DNA of 64,000 nt from Paraburkholderia haematera (GTDB lineage Bacteria > Pseudomonadota > Gammaproteobacteria > Burkholderiales > Burkholderiaceae), in contig NZ_CAJNBK010000012.1 of NCBI RefSeq assembly GCF_905220975.1, forward strand, positions 117,155 through 181,154, read 5' to 3'. The notes beneath the pieces were generated by a model. The model had not been told where the DNA came from and searched no databases. It worked only from the letters and a program-made list of their open reading frames with translations. A program made the translations under genes and the position numbers. Below are positions 1-8,189 of the stretch, piece by piece (position 1 is the first letter of the stretch; each line of letters begins with the position of its first letter).

Positions 1-956
1 GATCGATATTCAGCGAGGCGGGCACGAGATTGCGCAGCGTGGGCATCATCTGCTTGATGCGATCCACGATTTCGAGCGTAGATGTATTGCCGCTTTTGTT
101 GATGGTCAGCAAGGCGGCGCGCTGGCCGTTCACGCGCACGATGTTGGTTTGCGGCTGGAAGCCGTCGCGCACATGCGCGACGTCGCGGATATAGACGGTG
201 CCGTTAGCGGTGGATTTGATCGGAATGTTATTGAGGCCGGCGAGCGAATCCGGACTGGCGTTCAGTTCCACCGAATATTCCGTCGAACCGATTTTCGCGG
301 TGCCGGAGGGCAGGATCAGATTCTGCGCGGTGACGGCGTTGACCACGTCCATCGGCGACAGATTGCGCTCCTGCAGCTTGCGCGAATCGATATCGACCAT
401 GATCTGCCGCTGCTTGCCGCCGTACGGCAACGGTGCGGAGGCGCCGGGCACGGTGGCGAGCTGCGTCTTCAGGAAGTTGTTGCCGAAGTCGTATAGCTCC
501 TGCTCGGTGAGCGAAGCGGACGACAGCGCGAGGCGCAGGATCGGCACCGTCGAGGCGTTGTAGCGCAGGATGAATGGCGGGTTGATGCCGGGCGGCAGCG
601 AGCGCAATTGTGCCTGTGACAGCGCGGTGACTTCGGCGAGCGCTTCATCGATATTCGCGTGCGGCTGAAAGAAAATCTTGACCACCGCAATGCCGTTCAG
701 CGAGGTCGACTCGGTGTGCTCGATATCGTTGACCGCCACCGACAGCCCGCGCTCGTAGTTGAGCACGATGCGCTTTTCTATTTCGTCGGCCGGCAAGCCG
801 TTATACGACCAGATCACCGACAGCACCGGAATGTCGATATTTGGGAAAATGTCGGTCGGCGTACGCAGGATCGTCAGCGGACCGACGATGAGCAAAAGCA
901 GGGCCAGCACGACGAATGTATAAGGGCGCCGCAGCGCCAGGCGAACGATCCACATG
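1..956 (-). CDS. RND efflux transporter permease, 3'-truncated by window edge
   Basis: The reading frame is open from an ATG to the window edge (318 codons) without a stop, so only the N-terminal third of an RND inner-membrane pump of about 1,000 residues is present. The start reads MWIVRLALRRPYTF, followed by a hydrophobic TM1 and then RTPTDIFPNIDIPV, the typical opening of proton-driven HAE-1/AcrB-like exporters. Periplasmic porter sequence follows (TESTSLNGIAVVKIFF, then PPFILRYNASTVPILRLALS). The family exports drugs or other amphiphiles together with a membrane-fusion protein and an outer-membrane channel. No membrane-fusion gene lies upstream in the window, so partners are probably beyond position 1. 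Substrate cannot be deduced. Confidence 0.9.
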
Positions 957-1370
957 GCTAGTGAGGTCGACGAAAGCGGGCGCCGCCGGCGTGGCCCGCA
1001 CAGCGGCCATCGCGCAGGCCGGCGTGCGGGGTGGCATGCGCCATGGGCGGATCAGGCGGATCGTTCTGGCGGTGCATGATTTTGATATATCACCCCGGCA
1101 GGGTTTATGATGGTCTCGTTACGACGCTTTACGCCCAGATCATCGGCCCGGCGCGCTGTAATGGGAATAGGGCGAAACGACGGGTGAACAGCCCCGAGTT
1201 CGCACTTTTCATGGCCCCGCAAATCGGGAACAATGACTCGAACCTCTCACGCGTCTTACGCGCAGCAGATTGGGTGCGTACGCAACGTTATTGGCGAAGC
1301 GGCGCTTTTATCATCACCTTGACCGGCGCGGAAACCATAAAGCCGGCTATAGGAGAAACGGGGAAACATC
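957..1370. other. Intergenic region between divergent genes
   Basis: No convincing gene is visible. The stretch separates the divergently transcribed RND pump and a small unknown gene and should carry both promoters. An AT-richer patch (TTTGATATAT near 1081) is the most promoter-like part. Short frames crossing it have no ribosome binding site or recognisable sequence. Confidence 0.5.
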
Positions 1371-1583
1371 ATGCAAATCGGTTCCATTGTCCGATCGGTG
1401 CATATCGCCGTGCCGAAAGATGCACGTGGGATTGTCATGCGCATTCTCGGCGACATGGCGATGGTGGCCTGGTATGCCGGCGAGCCCGGCACGTCGGAGC
1501 ATCTGAACACTGAACCCTTTTTCCTTGAAGATCTGATCGATACGGGCGAGCAGGTACGCCCGGCGAGCGCGCAGGTGCATTGA
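1371..1583 (+). CDS. Small conserved-looking protein of unknown function (70 aa)
   Basis: A 70-residue protein with a clear ribosome binding site (AGGAGAAACGGGG) before its ATG. The sequence begins MQIGSIVRSVHIAVPKDARG and ends with an acidic stretch (FFLEDLIDTGEQV). There is no signal peptide, transmembrane helix, cysteine cluster or domain I can name. It is transcribed away from the RND pump and in the same direction as the SrkA-type kinase about 110 bases downstream, so it could share a transcript with that gene. Function unknown; the gene call rests on the binding site and regular codon use. Confidence 0.6.
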   Translation: MQIGSIVRSVHIAVPKDARGIVMRILGDMAMVAWYAGEPGTSEHLNTEPFFLEDLIDTGEQVRPASAQVH

Positions 1584-1692
1584 AGCTGTTTGAGTCCGAT
1601 TCATGGTGTTGCCACGTCGTTGCAGCTGGCAGTCAACCGCAAGGTGAGCCGGCGCCCTCGTCTTTGACGGCGGCGCGGCGCACAATGCGGAC

Positions 1693-2721
1693 ATGAACGA
1701 CGACAATCTCGACCTGCAGGACGGCGCCGATAGCGCCGTTCCTTTCGCCCGGCTCAAGCCGGAAATCGTGCTCGACGCGCTCGACAGCGTGCTCAGCAGC
1801 GTCGGTGTGTACACCGACGGCCGCATGCTGCCGCTCAACAGCTACGAGAACCGCGTGTACCAGGTGGGCGTGGAAGACGGTCCGCCGGTAGTCGCCAAGT
1901 TCTACCGTCCCGAGCGCTGGACCGACGCGGCCATTCTCGAAGAACACGCCTTTGTCGCCGATCTCGCCGCGCGCGAAATCCCGGCGGTGACCGCGCGTGT
2001 TTTCGAAGGCCGCACGTTGCATACCTTCGACGGTTTCCGTTTCGCGATCTTCGAACGCCGCGGCGGCCGCGCACCCGATCTGGACCGGCGCGATACGCTC
2101 GAATGGCTGGGGCGTTTTATCGGCCGCATCCATGCGGTTGGGCAGACGCAGAACTACCTTGAACGTCCCACGCTCGACATCGACACGTTCGGCTACGAGC
2201 CGCGCGATTTCCTGCTGTCGCACCGCTTCGTGCCTGACGATGTGCGTGCCGCGTGGGAAACCGTGGTGAATCTCGCGCTTGAAGGTGTTGAACGCGCGTT
2301 CGAGCGTGCCGGCGATATTCGCATGTTGCGAATGCACGGCGACTGTCATCCGAGTAATGTGTTGTGGACCGACGCGGGCCCGCATTTCGTCGACTTCGAC
2401 GATAGCCGCATGGGTCCGGCTGTGCAGGATTTGTGGCTGTTGCTGCCGGGCGAGCGTGCCGAGGCTTCGCGAGCGCTTGCCGATCTGCTCGCCGGTTATG
2501 AAGACTTCTGCGACTTCGAGCCGCGCGAACTGTATCTCGTCGAAGCGTTGCGCACGCTACGGCTGATTCACTACCAGGCGTGGCTCGCCCGCCGCTGGGA
2601 CGACCCGGCGTTCCCGGCGGCATTTCCGTGGTTCAACACGCAGCGCTATTGGGAAGACCGTATTCTCGAATTGCGCGAGCAGCTCGGCGCGATGCAGGAA
2701 GGGCCGCTCTGGCCGGTTTGA
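1693..2721 (+). CDS. srkA: SrkA/YihE-type stress response protein kinase
   Basis: A 342-residue protein of the aminoglycoside-phosphotransferase/protein-kinase-like fold. The N-terminal half carries LPLNSYENRVYQVGVEDG and PVVAKFYRPERW, the nucleotide-binding lobe with its lysine. The catalytic loop is MHGDCHPSNVLW (residues 214-225) and the metal-binding motif is FVDFDD (232-237). Length and order match E. coli SrkA (YihE), a cytoplasmic Ser/Thr kinase linked to the Cpx envelope response and to limiting MazF-dependent death. No dsbA follows here, unlike E. coli. The gene converges on the DUF3857 gene with only 12 bases between the stops. The role in this organism is inferred from family. Confidence 0.9.
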   Translation: MNDDNLDLQDGADSAVPFARLKPEIVLDALDSVLSSVGVYTDGRMLPLNSYENRVYQVGVEDGPPVVAKFYRPERWTDAAILEEHAFVADLAAREIPAVTARVFEGRTLHTFDGFRFAIFERRGGRAPDLDRRDTLEWLGRFIGRIHAVGQTQNYLERPTLDIDTFGYEPRDFLLSHRFVPDDVRAAWETVVNLALEGVERAFERAGDIRMLRMHGDCHPSNVLWTDAGPHFVDFDDSRMGPAVQDLWLLLPGERAEASRALADLLAGYEDFCDFEPRELYLVEALRTLRLIHYQAWLARRWDDPAFPAAFPWFNTQRYWEDRILELREQLGAMQEGPLWPV

Positions 2722-2733
2722 ACGTTTGCGCTT

Positions 2734-4635
2734 CTACGGCGCCTGCGAGGCCACGCTCGACGATTCCACCAGCGTCGATTTGACAATCACTTCGGCGCGC
2801 ACGTCGCGCCCGATTGCTTCGATCGCGGGACGCATCTGCACGAAGTCATCGGGTGTGCAGACGTCGCTGTCGAAATGGGTGGCGCCGTCGCGCGTCATCG
2901 TCACCACGTTGCTGAGCGGGTCGAACGTGTACTGCGACTGAAAATCGACGAAGCGGTCCTGGGTTCGTTTCGCCTCCGGCATCTCGAGCACGTGGAAATT
3001 CGCGGGCAATTCAATGCGCGCGCGTTCATGCAGCTTCAGGTTGTGGCAGATGAACGGCTGCGTGCGCTGCCGTTCGCCGAGCCAATAGCGGGTGTCCGCT
3101 TCGAAGCCACCGGCCAGACTCGTCAGCGCCGGAATCGATGCCGCTGCGCCCGGCACCACGAGACTTTCGAACGTGCCTTTCATGGTGATCGTCAACGGGC
3201 CGTCGGTCACGCCGAGGTCGCTGGTGGTCAGCGTGGCGGTGCCGCGCAGGTTGACACTGCGCAGTTCCGCCTGGATCGAGTCCTCACGTTGCGCGGGCGT
3301 CTGCGTGCGCAACATCGCGCGCGCCTGTTCGGCGGTGGCGCCCGATGCCTCCAGTCGATACGTGAAGCTCGCCGAGCCGTCCGGTTCGACCTTGATCGAC
3401 AGGTCGCTGCTGCGCGTCGTCAATTCGGTGGCCGGCGTTTGCGCGAGCACACTCTGACTCACCAGCACGGTAGGCCGGTTCATATCGGACGACGGCAGAA
3501 AACCGAATTCGACATTCGACGCCGTCGAGTCGGCGTATTGCTGCAAGTCCGGCAGCCACGTGATGGCGTGATTGATGACGCCGTAGCCCGGCACGCTGGG
3601 CAGCGTATAGATCGAGCCGCTGCTGATCAAAGCCGGCTCGTTGCGAATGCCGACCGCGTCGAGCAGCGCGCCATATAGCGCTACGTGATCCTTGCAGTCG
3701 CCGTAACGGTTCGCGAGGATCGCGCTTGCGCTGTGCGGGACCACCGAGCCGCGCCCAACGTAGATCGCCACATAGCGGACGTTGCGGCGCACCCAGTCGT
3801 ACAGCGTCTTGGCTTTGTCGTGCGGGGTGTGGTCGCGCGCGGTGAGGTTTTGCGCGAGGCGCGTGACGGCGGGCTCGCGCGTGCTCGGGTCGGCGCTCGA
3901 CGCTCTATAGCTCGCGGCGAATGCGGCGTAGTCCGGAAAGGTCGAAACCATCAACCGGTCGCCATACGATACATACGCGATCGAGCCGTGCTCGAGCCGG
4001 CTGAAATGTGCCTTGTCGTAACGATATTCGTAGCGGGTGCGGCCCTCGTGCGTGACCGGTTGCAGCACGGTGAAACCGCGCGCATCCGCATACAGCCGCT
4101 TCTCGGCGGGCAGGTCGTAGATGAGGTGAAAGTTGTGGGTCGGCGCGAGATCGGGCGGCGTGAAATCACTGAATTCGCCGGGCACGATCGGCTGCTTTTG
4201 CGTCTTGCGATAGGTGAGGTGCACGCGCGCGCCGGGCTCGACGGCGGGAAACACGATCACCTTTTCCTGGATGTCCTGAAACATCGGCGCGTCGAACGAG
4301 CGTGCTTCCTGCACGTCGCGGATCTGCTCGGGCTGCACGTCGTGACGCACGCCGTCGGCAGTGGTGGTGTATGCCTCGAGGATCTGCACGTCCGCCATAT
4401 TGCGGTTGAACCAGACGTATTGTTGAGCCACCCGCGCGACGCCTGCCTCGTTATTCACGCGCAGTGTCATCGAATCGAGCTTCGAGAAGGAGCCGTCGGC
4501 GTTGACGGTGAAGGTCTGCGTCTCGCCTTCGTTGGTATAGGGATCGTCCAGTTTGGCGGCGATGCTCGCGCTCGCGGCGTGGGTGCACGCAAGCCAGCCG
4601 AGAGAAGCGAGACAGACCCAGGAGGCGAGGCGCAT
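2734..4635 (-). CDS. DUF3857/transglutaminase-like exported protein
   Basis: A 633-residue protein starting with a Sec signal peptide (hydrophobic residues 3-23 ending in alanines). The N-terminal half is DUF3857-like (YVWFNRNMADVQILEAYT, then VEPGARVHLTYRKTQ). A transglutaminase-core fold follows with Cys314 (NRYGDCKDHVALY), His356 (INHAITWL) and Asp369 (YADST), a complete Cys-His-Asp triad. The C-terminal region is beta-rich. Such proteins are usually periplasmic; they may be peptidases or structural transglutaminase-like proteins, and their substrates are unknown. It is monocistronic and convergent with srkA. Export and intact triad are seen; the reaction is not known. Confidence 0.87.
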   Translation of the reverse strand: MRLASWVCLASLGWLACTHAASASIAAKLDDPYTNEGETQTFTVNADGSFSKLDSMTLRVNNEAGVARVAQQYVWFNRNMADVQILEAYTTTADGVRHDVQPEQIRDVQEARSFDAPMFQDIQEKVIVFPAVEPGARVHLTYRKTQKQPIVPGEFSDFTPPDLAPTHNFHLIYDLPAEKRLYADARGFTVLQPVTHEGRTRYEYRYDKAHFSRLEHGSIAYVSYGDRLMVSTFPDYAAFAASYRASSADPSTREPAVTRLAQNLTARDHTPHDKAKTLYDWVRRNVRYVAIYVGRGSVVPHSASAILANRYGDCKDHVALYGALLDAVGIRNEPALISSGSIYTLPSVPGYGVINHAITWLPDLQQYADSTASNVEFGFLPSSDMNRPTVLVSQSVLAQTPATELTTRSSDLSIKVEPDGSASFTYRLEASGATAEQARAMLRTQTPAQREDSIQAELRSVNLRGTATLTTSDLGVTDGPLTITMKGTFESLVVPGAAASIPALTSLAGGFEADTRYWLGERQRTQPFICHNLKLHERARIELPANFHVLEMPEAKRTQDRFVDFQSQYTFDPLSNVVTMTRDGATHFDSDVCTPDDFVQMRPAIEAIGRDVRAEVIVKSTLVESSSVASQAP

Positions 4636-4966
4636 GGCAGTCAGGTATCCGGAACGGCAACGTTGACGGGATCGCCAGCTAGAGTCGGTTTGCGCCGCGC
4701 GGATGTCAAGCGGTTAGCGCGCTTTGCGATTGAGCAAATGTCCTAATTGTGTAATGATATCCATTCTCAATTGAAAGGCATCGCCAGCTTTCTGTCACAT
4801 TTCTCCTCCTCTGTGACTGCCAGCCAGCCTCTCAGCCGGACGGCCTGGACCGCAAGCCGGGTTGGTCCGGCTCTTCCTTTCGAACTTTCCTTTATTGCTG
4901 ATGTGAGCGAGCGCATTGTCGTCGCCTGTCGGCTGGGGTTTAACTTGCTGCGCCTGGAGCCTGGAT
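4636..4966. other. Divergent intergenic region with Fur-box-like site
   Basis: No gene. It separates the DUF3857 gene (leftward) from the PepSY gene (rightward). The notable content is the Fur-like sequence at 4750-4768, listed separately. The part after about 4800 has long in-frame extensions of the PepSY gene, but these look non-coding. Confidence 0.6.
4750..4768 (+). promoter_or_regulatory. Candidate Fur box
   Basis: TGTAATGATATCCATTCTC matches the 19-base consensus GATAATGATAATCATTATC at 14 positions, including both inner half-sites. The surrounding TTGAGAATGGATATCATTA (other strand) also fits the 7-1-7 description of Fur sites. It lies about 200 bases upstream of a PepSY membrane protein, a family often tied to iron uptake or ferric reduction. 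Iron regulation of the PepSY gene is an inference. Confidence 0.6.
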
Positions 4967-5707
4967 GTGAACGCGCCTGATTCGATCGATATGAAACCTG
5001 CTGCCGGCGGCGGCACGCAATACACCGCTCATACGCCGGAGCGCGGTCATCATGTGATGGACGACGCCGAGCAGGCGGCGCGGCGCCAGCGTTCGCGGCG
5101 GGCGAATTTCATCAAGTGGTTGCGCAAGGTGCATGGCTGGGTCGGTTTGTGGGGCGCGGTGTTGGGCTTGATGTTCGGCGCGACCGGGTTCTTGCTGAAC
5201 CATCGCGGCGGACCGTTGAAGGTGTCGTCTGGTGAGCCGCAGGTTGAAGAGATGCAGATACCTGTGCCGCAGAAAAACCTGGGTTCGCCGATGGAGATGG
5301 CGAAGTGGCTCAAGGGCGAGTTGAAGATTGACGGCAAGCCGGGGCGAGTGAAGCGGGAACCTGCGCATCCGGTGGCGTGGGGCGATCGCAGCACGATGCA
5401 GCCGGAGTTCTGGCAGGTCGGGATTGTTGGGCCTGGTCAGAATGTGCAGGCTGAGTATTGGGTTGGGAATGGGTTTGTTGCGGTGAAACGCACGCAGAAC
5501 TCGTTTCTCACGACGATGAATAATTTGCATCGCGGGGTGGGGTTGAGTGTTGGGTGGGTTTTGTTGATCGATACGATCGCGGGGGGGATGGTTTTGTTGT
5601 CGTTGACGGGGGTTTTGCTTTGGACTGAGTTGAATAAGCGGCGTGTAGTGGGGGTGGTTTTGGTTGGGGGGTCGGTTGTTGCTGCTGTGGTTTGTGGTTT
5701 GATGTAG
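4967..5707 (+). CDS. PepSY-associated transmembrane protein
   Basis: A membrane protein of about 247 residues. GTG at 4967 was chosen because GGAG lies seven bases upstream; ATG at 4991 or 5057 (MDDAEQAARRQR) is possible. A basic N-terminus precedes TM1 (KVHGWVGLWGAVLGLMFGATG). A periplasmic domain of about 110 residues follows, then RGVGLSVGWVLLIDTIAGGM with a second helix pair, and a final hydrophobic C-terminus (VVGVVLVGGSVVAAVVCG). The His-Gly-Trp in TM1 and HRGVGLSVGW match PepSY-associated TM proteins, often near TonB-dependent siderophore receptors or acting as ferric reductases. A Fur-like site lies upstream. The last 180 bases are unusually G+T-rich (up to about 90%), running into a repeat element. 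Confidence 0.8.
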   Translation: MNAPDSIDMKPAAGGGTQYTAHTPERGHHVMDDAEQAARRQRSRRANFIKWLRKVHGWVGLWGAVLGLMFGATGFLLNHRGGPLKVSSGEPQVEEMQIPVPQKNLGSPMEMAKWLKGELKIDGKPGRVKREPAHPVAWGDRSTMQPEFWQVGIVGPGQNVQAEYWVGNGFVAVKRTQNSFLTTMNNLHRGVGLSVGWVLLIDTIAGGMVLLSLTGVLLWTELNKRRVVGVVLVGGSVVAAVVCGLM

Positions 5708-5756
5708 TGGTTTTTTTTTGCCTGTGCGGCGCTTTTTTTTGTATGCCTGTGGTGTT

Positions 5757-6522
5757 GGCCTTTCCTTGTGTTCTTAGTGGTTTATTAGCGTCGCCCCTGT
5801 GCGGGGCAGGCACCTACTTTTCTTTGCCTGCCGCAAAGAAAAGTAGGCAAAAGAAAGCGGCTCAAACCGCTAGCTCTTAAGCGGGTCCCCCGCGCAGCCA
5901 CGGTAGTGGTGCATCTGGAATCTGTGTTTTCGCACATTCGGCGTGAGTGACAAGGGAGTCATACTTCCGGCGGCGCTGCGCGCGCCGAAGCCCATTTTAT
6001 AAAACCGATCGCTGCGCGCCGACGCGTATTTCATGGAACCGTCTGTTCGGTTTCGCGCGAGGTTCAACCGCGACCGCGGCTCGTTGTGGCATCCCCAACG
6101 TTTCTCCAATGCGCCGGCGCTTCATTCGAAGTACGAATCACACCTGCATGCGCTGCCTCGGGTTGTCGCCGCTCGGAGCGCCAGGCGGCACGTTCCGAAA
6201 CAGATGTATTTTTTGGCACCGCGCCGAGGCGAAGCCGATAGCCCCCCAAGCGCAAACGAAGCCCCAGGTTTCCCATGCAGACCCATCCGCGACGCACGCA
6301 GTGCGGAGTGGGAGCTGATGAGCCCTTGGTCACTAACGGTGAGTGTGCGGGGGCACGGATTCCAGATGCACCACTACCGTGACTGCGCGGGGGACCCGCT
6401 TATGAGCTGGCGGTTTGAGCCGCTTTCTCTTGCTTACTTCTCTTTGCGGCAGGCAAAGAGAAGTGAGTGCCGCCCCGCACAGGGGCAACGCTAATAAACC
6501 ACTAAGAAAACAAGGAAAGGCC
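5757..6522. repeat. Repeat element copy 1 with 170-bp terminal inverted repeats
   Basis: A 766-base element bounded by GGCCTTTCCTTG and its complement. Left arm 5757-5925 and right arm 6353-6522 are near-perfect inverted repeats. Each arm holds nested hairpins: GCCCC/GGGGC (5793-5806), a 15-bp stem at 5813-5827/5833-5847, and AGCGG/CCGCT. The same unit, inverted, lies at 14608-15473, and a truncated copy at 63726. Looser similarity (GCCTG/GGCGC with T- or A-runs) extends about 45-70 bases outside each end. There is no transposase, and frames inside have no ribosome binding site. It resembles a MITE-like or large REP-like element sitting between convergent genes; transcription termination is a possible role. 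Confidence 0.85.
5813..5847. terminator. Perfect 15-bp hairpin in element arm, possible terminator
   Basis: CCTACTTTTCTTTGC at 5813-5827 pairs perfectly with 5833-5847 across a five-base loop. The opposite arm carries the equivalent stem with compensatory changes. It lies 105 bases after the PepSY stop and could fold in read-through RNA of either strand. No classical T-run follows, so termination is only inferred. Confidence 0.4.
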
Positions 6523-6597
6523 AAGAAGCCAGATCAAGGAAAGGCCAACACCCCAGGCAAACAACCCAAAAGCGCCGAGCAGGCAAAAAAATGGCGA

Positions 6598-7620
6598 CTA
6601 GACACTACAAGCAGTGCCCCCCGAAGCCGCAACTTCCCGCGCGGCCTTAGCCCCTTCAACCTGCAACAAAGTCGGCAACGAAACCCCATTCTTAGCCGCA
6701 GTCACCTCAGCAAGAATAGAAACAGCAATTTCAGGCGGCGTCCGGCTGCCAATATAAATCCCAACCGGCCCATGCAACCGGGCCAACTCCGCATCATTCA
6801 GATCGAACTCTTTCAACCGCTCGCGCCGCGCCTGATTATTCCTTCTGGACCCCAAAGCACCCACATAAAAAGCCGGCGTCTTCAACGCCTCCATCAAAGC
6901 GAGATCATCCAGCTTGGGATCATGCGTCAGCGCAATCACCGCGCATCGTTCATCAAGCTTCATCTCGATCACCGTATCGTCCGGCATCGTCCGCACAATC
7001 TTCGTGCCGGGAATATCCCACTCCTCGGTGTACTCCTCGCGCGGATCGCAAACAGTCACCTGATAATCAAGCCCGACCGCAATATTGCACAAATAGCGCG
7101 ACAACTGCCCCGCGCCAATCACCAGCATCCGGTAACGCGGCCCGTGAATTGTCAGCAGACGTTCGCCGTCAAAATGCACGCCGTCCGTCGCCTGCGCCGC
7201 ATCGAGCCGCACCGCACCCGTCACCATGTCGACTTCGCGCGCCATCAGACGGCCGTCCTCCACCGCATGGCACAGATCGGCAATCCCGCTTTGCGGCGTC
7301 AAGGGCTCCAGCACCAGTTGGATCGTGCCACCGCACGGCAGGCCAAAGCGATGCGCTTCTTCCGCTGTGATGCCGTACTTCACCGCCTCCGGGCGTGTCT
7401 GTTCAATACCTCTTTGCCGCACGCGGTCGATCAGGTCGTCTTCGATGCAGCCGCCCGATACCGACCCCACCACGAGTCCGTCGTCACGCACCGCGAGCAT
7501 CGCGCCCTCGGGACGCGGCGACGAGCCCCACGTCTTCACCACCGTCACCAGTAGCGCGCGATGTCCCTCTTCCAGCCAACGTGCGCTGGACTTCAGAACT
7601 TCGAGATCCACGCTTTCCAT
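6598..7620 (-). CDS. xdhC: XdhC-family molybdenum cofactor insertion/maturation protein
   Basis: A 340-residue XdhC/CoxF-type protein. The N-terminal XdhC domain has VKTWGSSPRPEGAMLAV and SVSGGCIEDDL (SGGCIE at 55-60); the cysteine may help cofactor sulfuration or binding. The C-terminal domain has a Rossmann signature (MLVIGAGQLSRYL) and GALGSRRNNQARRERL. XdhC proteins bind molybdenum cofactor, promote its sulfuration and deliver it to xanthine-dehydrogenase-type hydroxylases. It is the last gene of the cox operon, starting 28 bases inside the coxG end, with its binding site AGAGGAAG inside coxG. The hydroxylase encoded upstream is the obvious client. Confidence 0.92.
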   Translation of the reverse strand: MESVDLEVLKSSARWLEEGHRALLVTVVKTWGSSPRPEGAMLAVRDDGLVVGSVSGGCIEDDLIDRVRQRGIEQTRPEAVKYGITAEEAHRFGLPCGGTIQLVLEPLTPQSGIADLCHAVEDGRLMAREVDMVTGAVRLDAAQATDGVHFDGERLLTIHGPRYRMLVIGAGQLSRYLCNIAVGLDYQVTVCDPREEYTEEWDIPGTKIVRTMPDDTVIEMKLDERCAVIALTHDPKLDDLALMEALKTPAFYVGALGSRRNNQARRERLKEFDLNDAELARLHGPVGIYIGSRTPPEIAVSILAEVTAAKNGVSLPTLLQVEGAKAAREVAASGGTACSV

Positions 7621-8189
7621 GATTTCTTCCTCTTTGTTCCGTCGCCGCCAGACTCCGCGTCCGCAGCCTCATTCGATTCCGTATTGTGCGCCGCCTCGTC
7701 AGTGGCTGCAGTGACCCCCTCGTCCGGAGCCGTTGCGCCTTCAGTGCCGCCGCCGACCTGCGCGCCAAAGCGCTTGAAAAATTCGCCCGCGATTTTACGC
7801 GCCGCGCCGTCGACCAGCCGGGAACCGATCTGCGCAAGCTTGCCGCCGACCTGGGCCGTCGCCGTGTAGCTGAGCCTGGTCGCGGCGTCGCCCTCGGGTT
7901 CGAGCGTGACGCGCGTATTGCCCTTGCCGAAGCCCGCGGCGCCACCCTGGCCTTCGAAAACGATGGTGTAAGCGTTCGGCGCCTCAATGTCGGTCAATTC
8001 CATACGCCCTTTGAACCGTGCTTTCACGGGGCCGACGGACGCGCTCAACACCACCACGTACGCATTTTCGCCATCGGGGTCGATGCTCTCGCAGCCGGGA
8101 ATGCACGCGCGCAGGATGTCGGTATCGTTCAGCGCATCCCAGGCGCGCTGCTGGGAAACCGGCAGCGTATGGGTCTCACTCAATTCCAT
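7593..8189 (-). CDS. coxG: CoxG/carbon monoxide dehydrogenase subunit G family (SRPBCC) protein
   Basis: A 198-residue protein of the CoxG/SRPBCC family. It opens MELSETHTLPVSQQRAWDAL, followed by CIPGCESI and a VGPVKARFKGRMEL beta strand, the usual START-like pattern. A GGAAGFGKGNTRVTLEP segment and a two-helix end (GARKIAGEFFKRFG) follow. The last 60 residues are acidic linker and a basic, Trp-containing tail (KRKKSWKAWISKF). In Oligotropha, CoxG recruits CO dehydrogenase to the membrane; the tail could do similar work. The start overlaps the coxE stop by ten bases, indicating translational coupling. Confidence 0.88.
   Translation of the reverse strand: MELSETHTLPVSQQRAWDALNDTDILRACIPGCESIDPDGENAYVVVLSASVGPVKARFKGRMELTDIEAPNAYTIVFEGQGGAAGFGKGNTRVTLEPEGDAATRLSYTATAQVGGKLAQIGSRLVDGAARKIAGEFFKRFGAQVGGGTEGATAPDEGVTAATDEAAHNTESNEAADAESGGDGTKRKKSWKAWISKF

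Noticed and set aside
5935..6350. Open frames inside element copy 1 (and copy 2) rich in EAKP and SHADPSATH motifs
   Set aside because: They change frame between copies, lack ribosome binding sites and arise from the tandem-repeat DNA; no coding signature.
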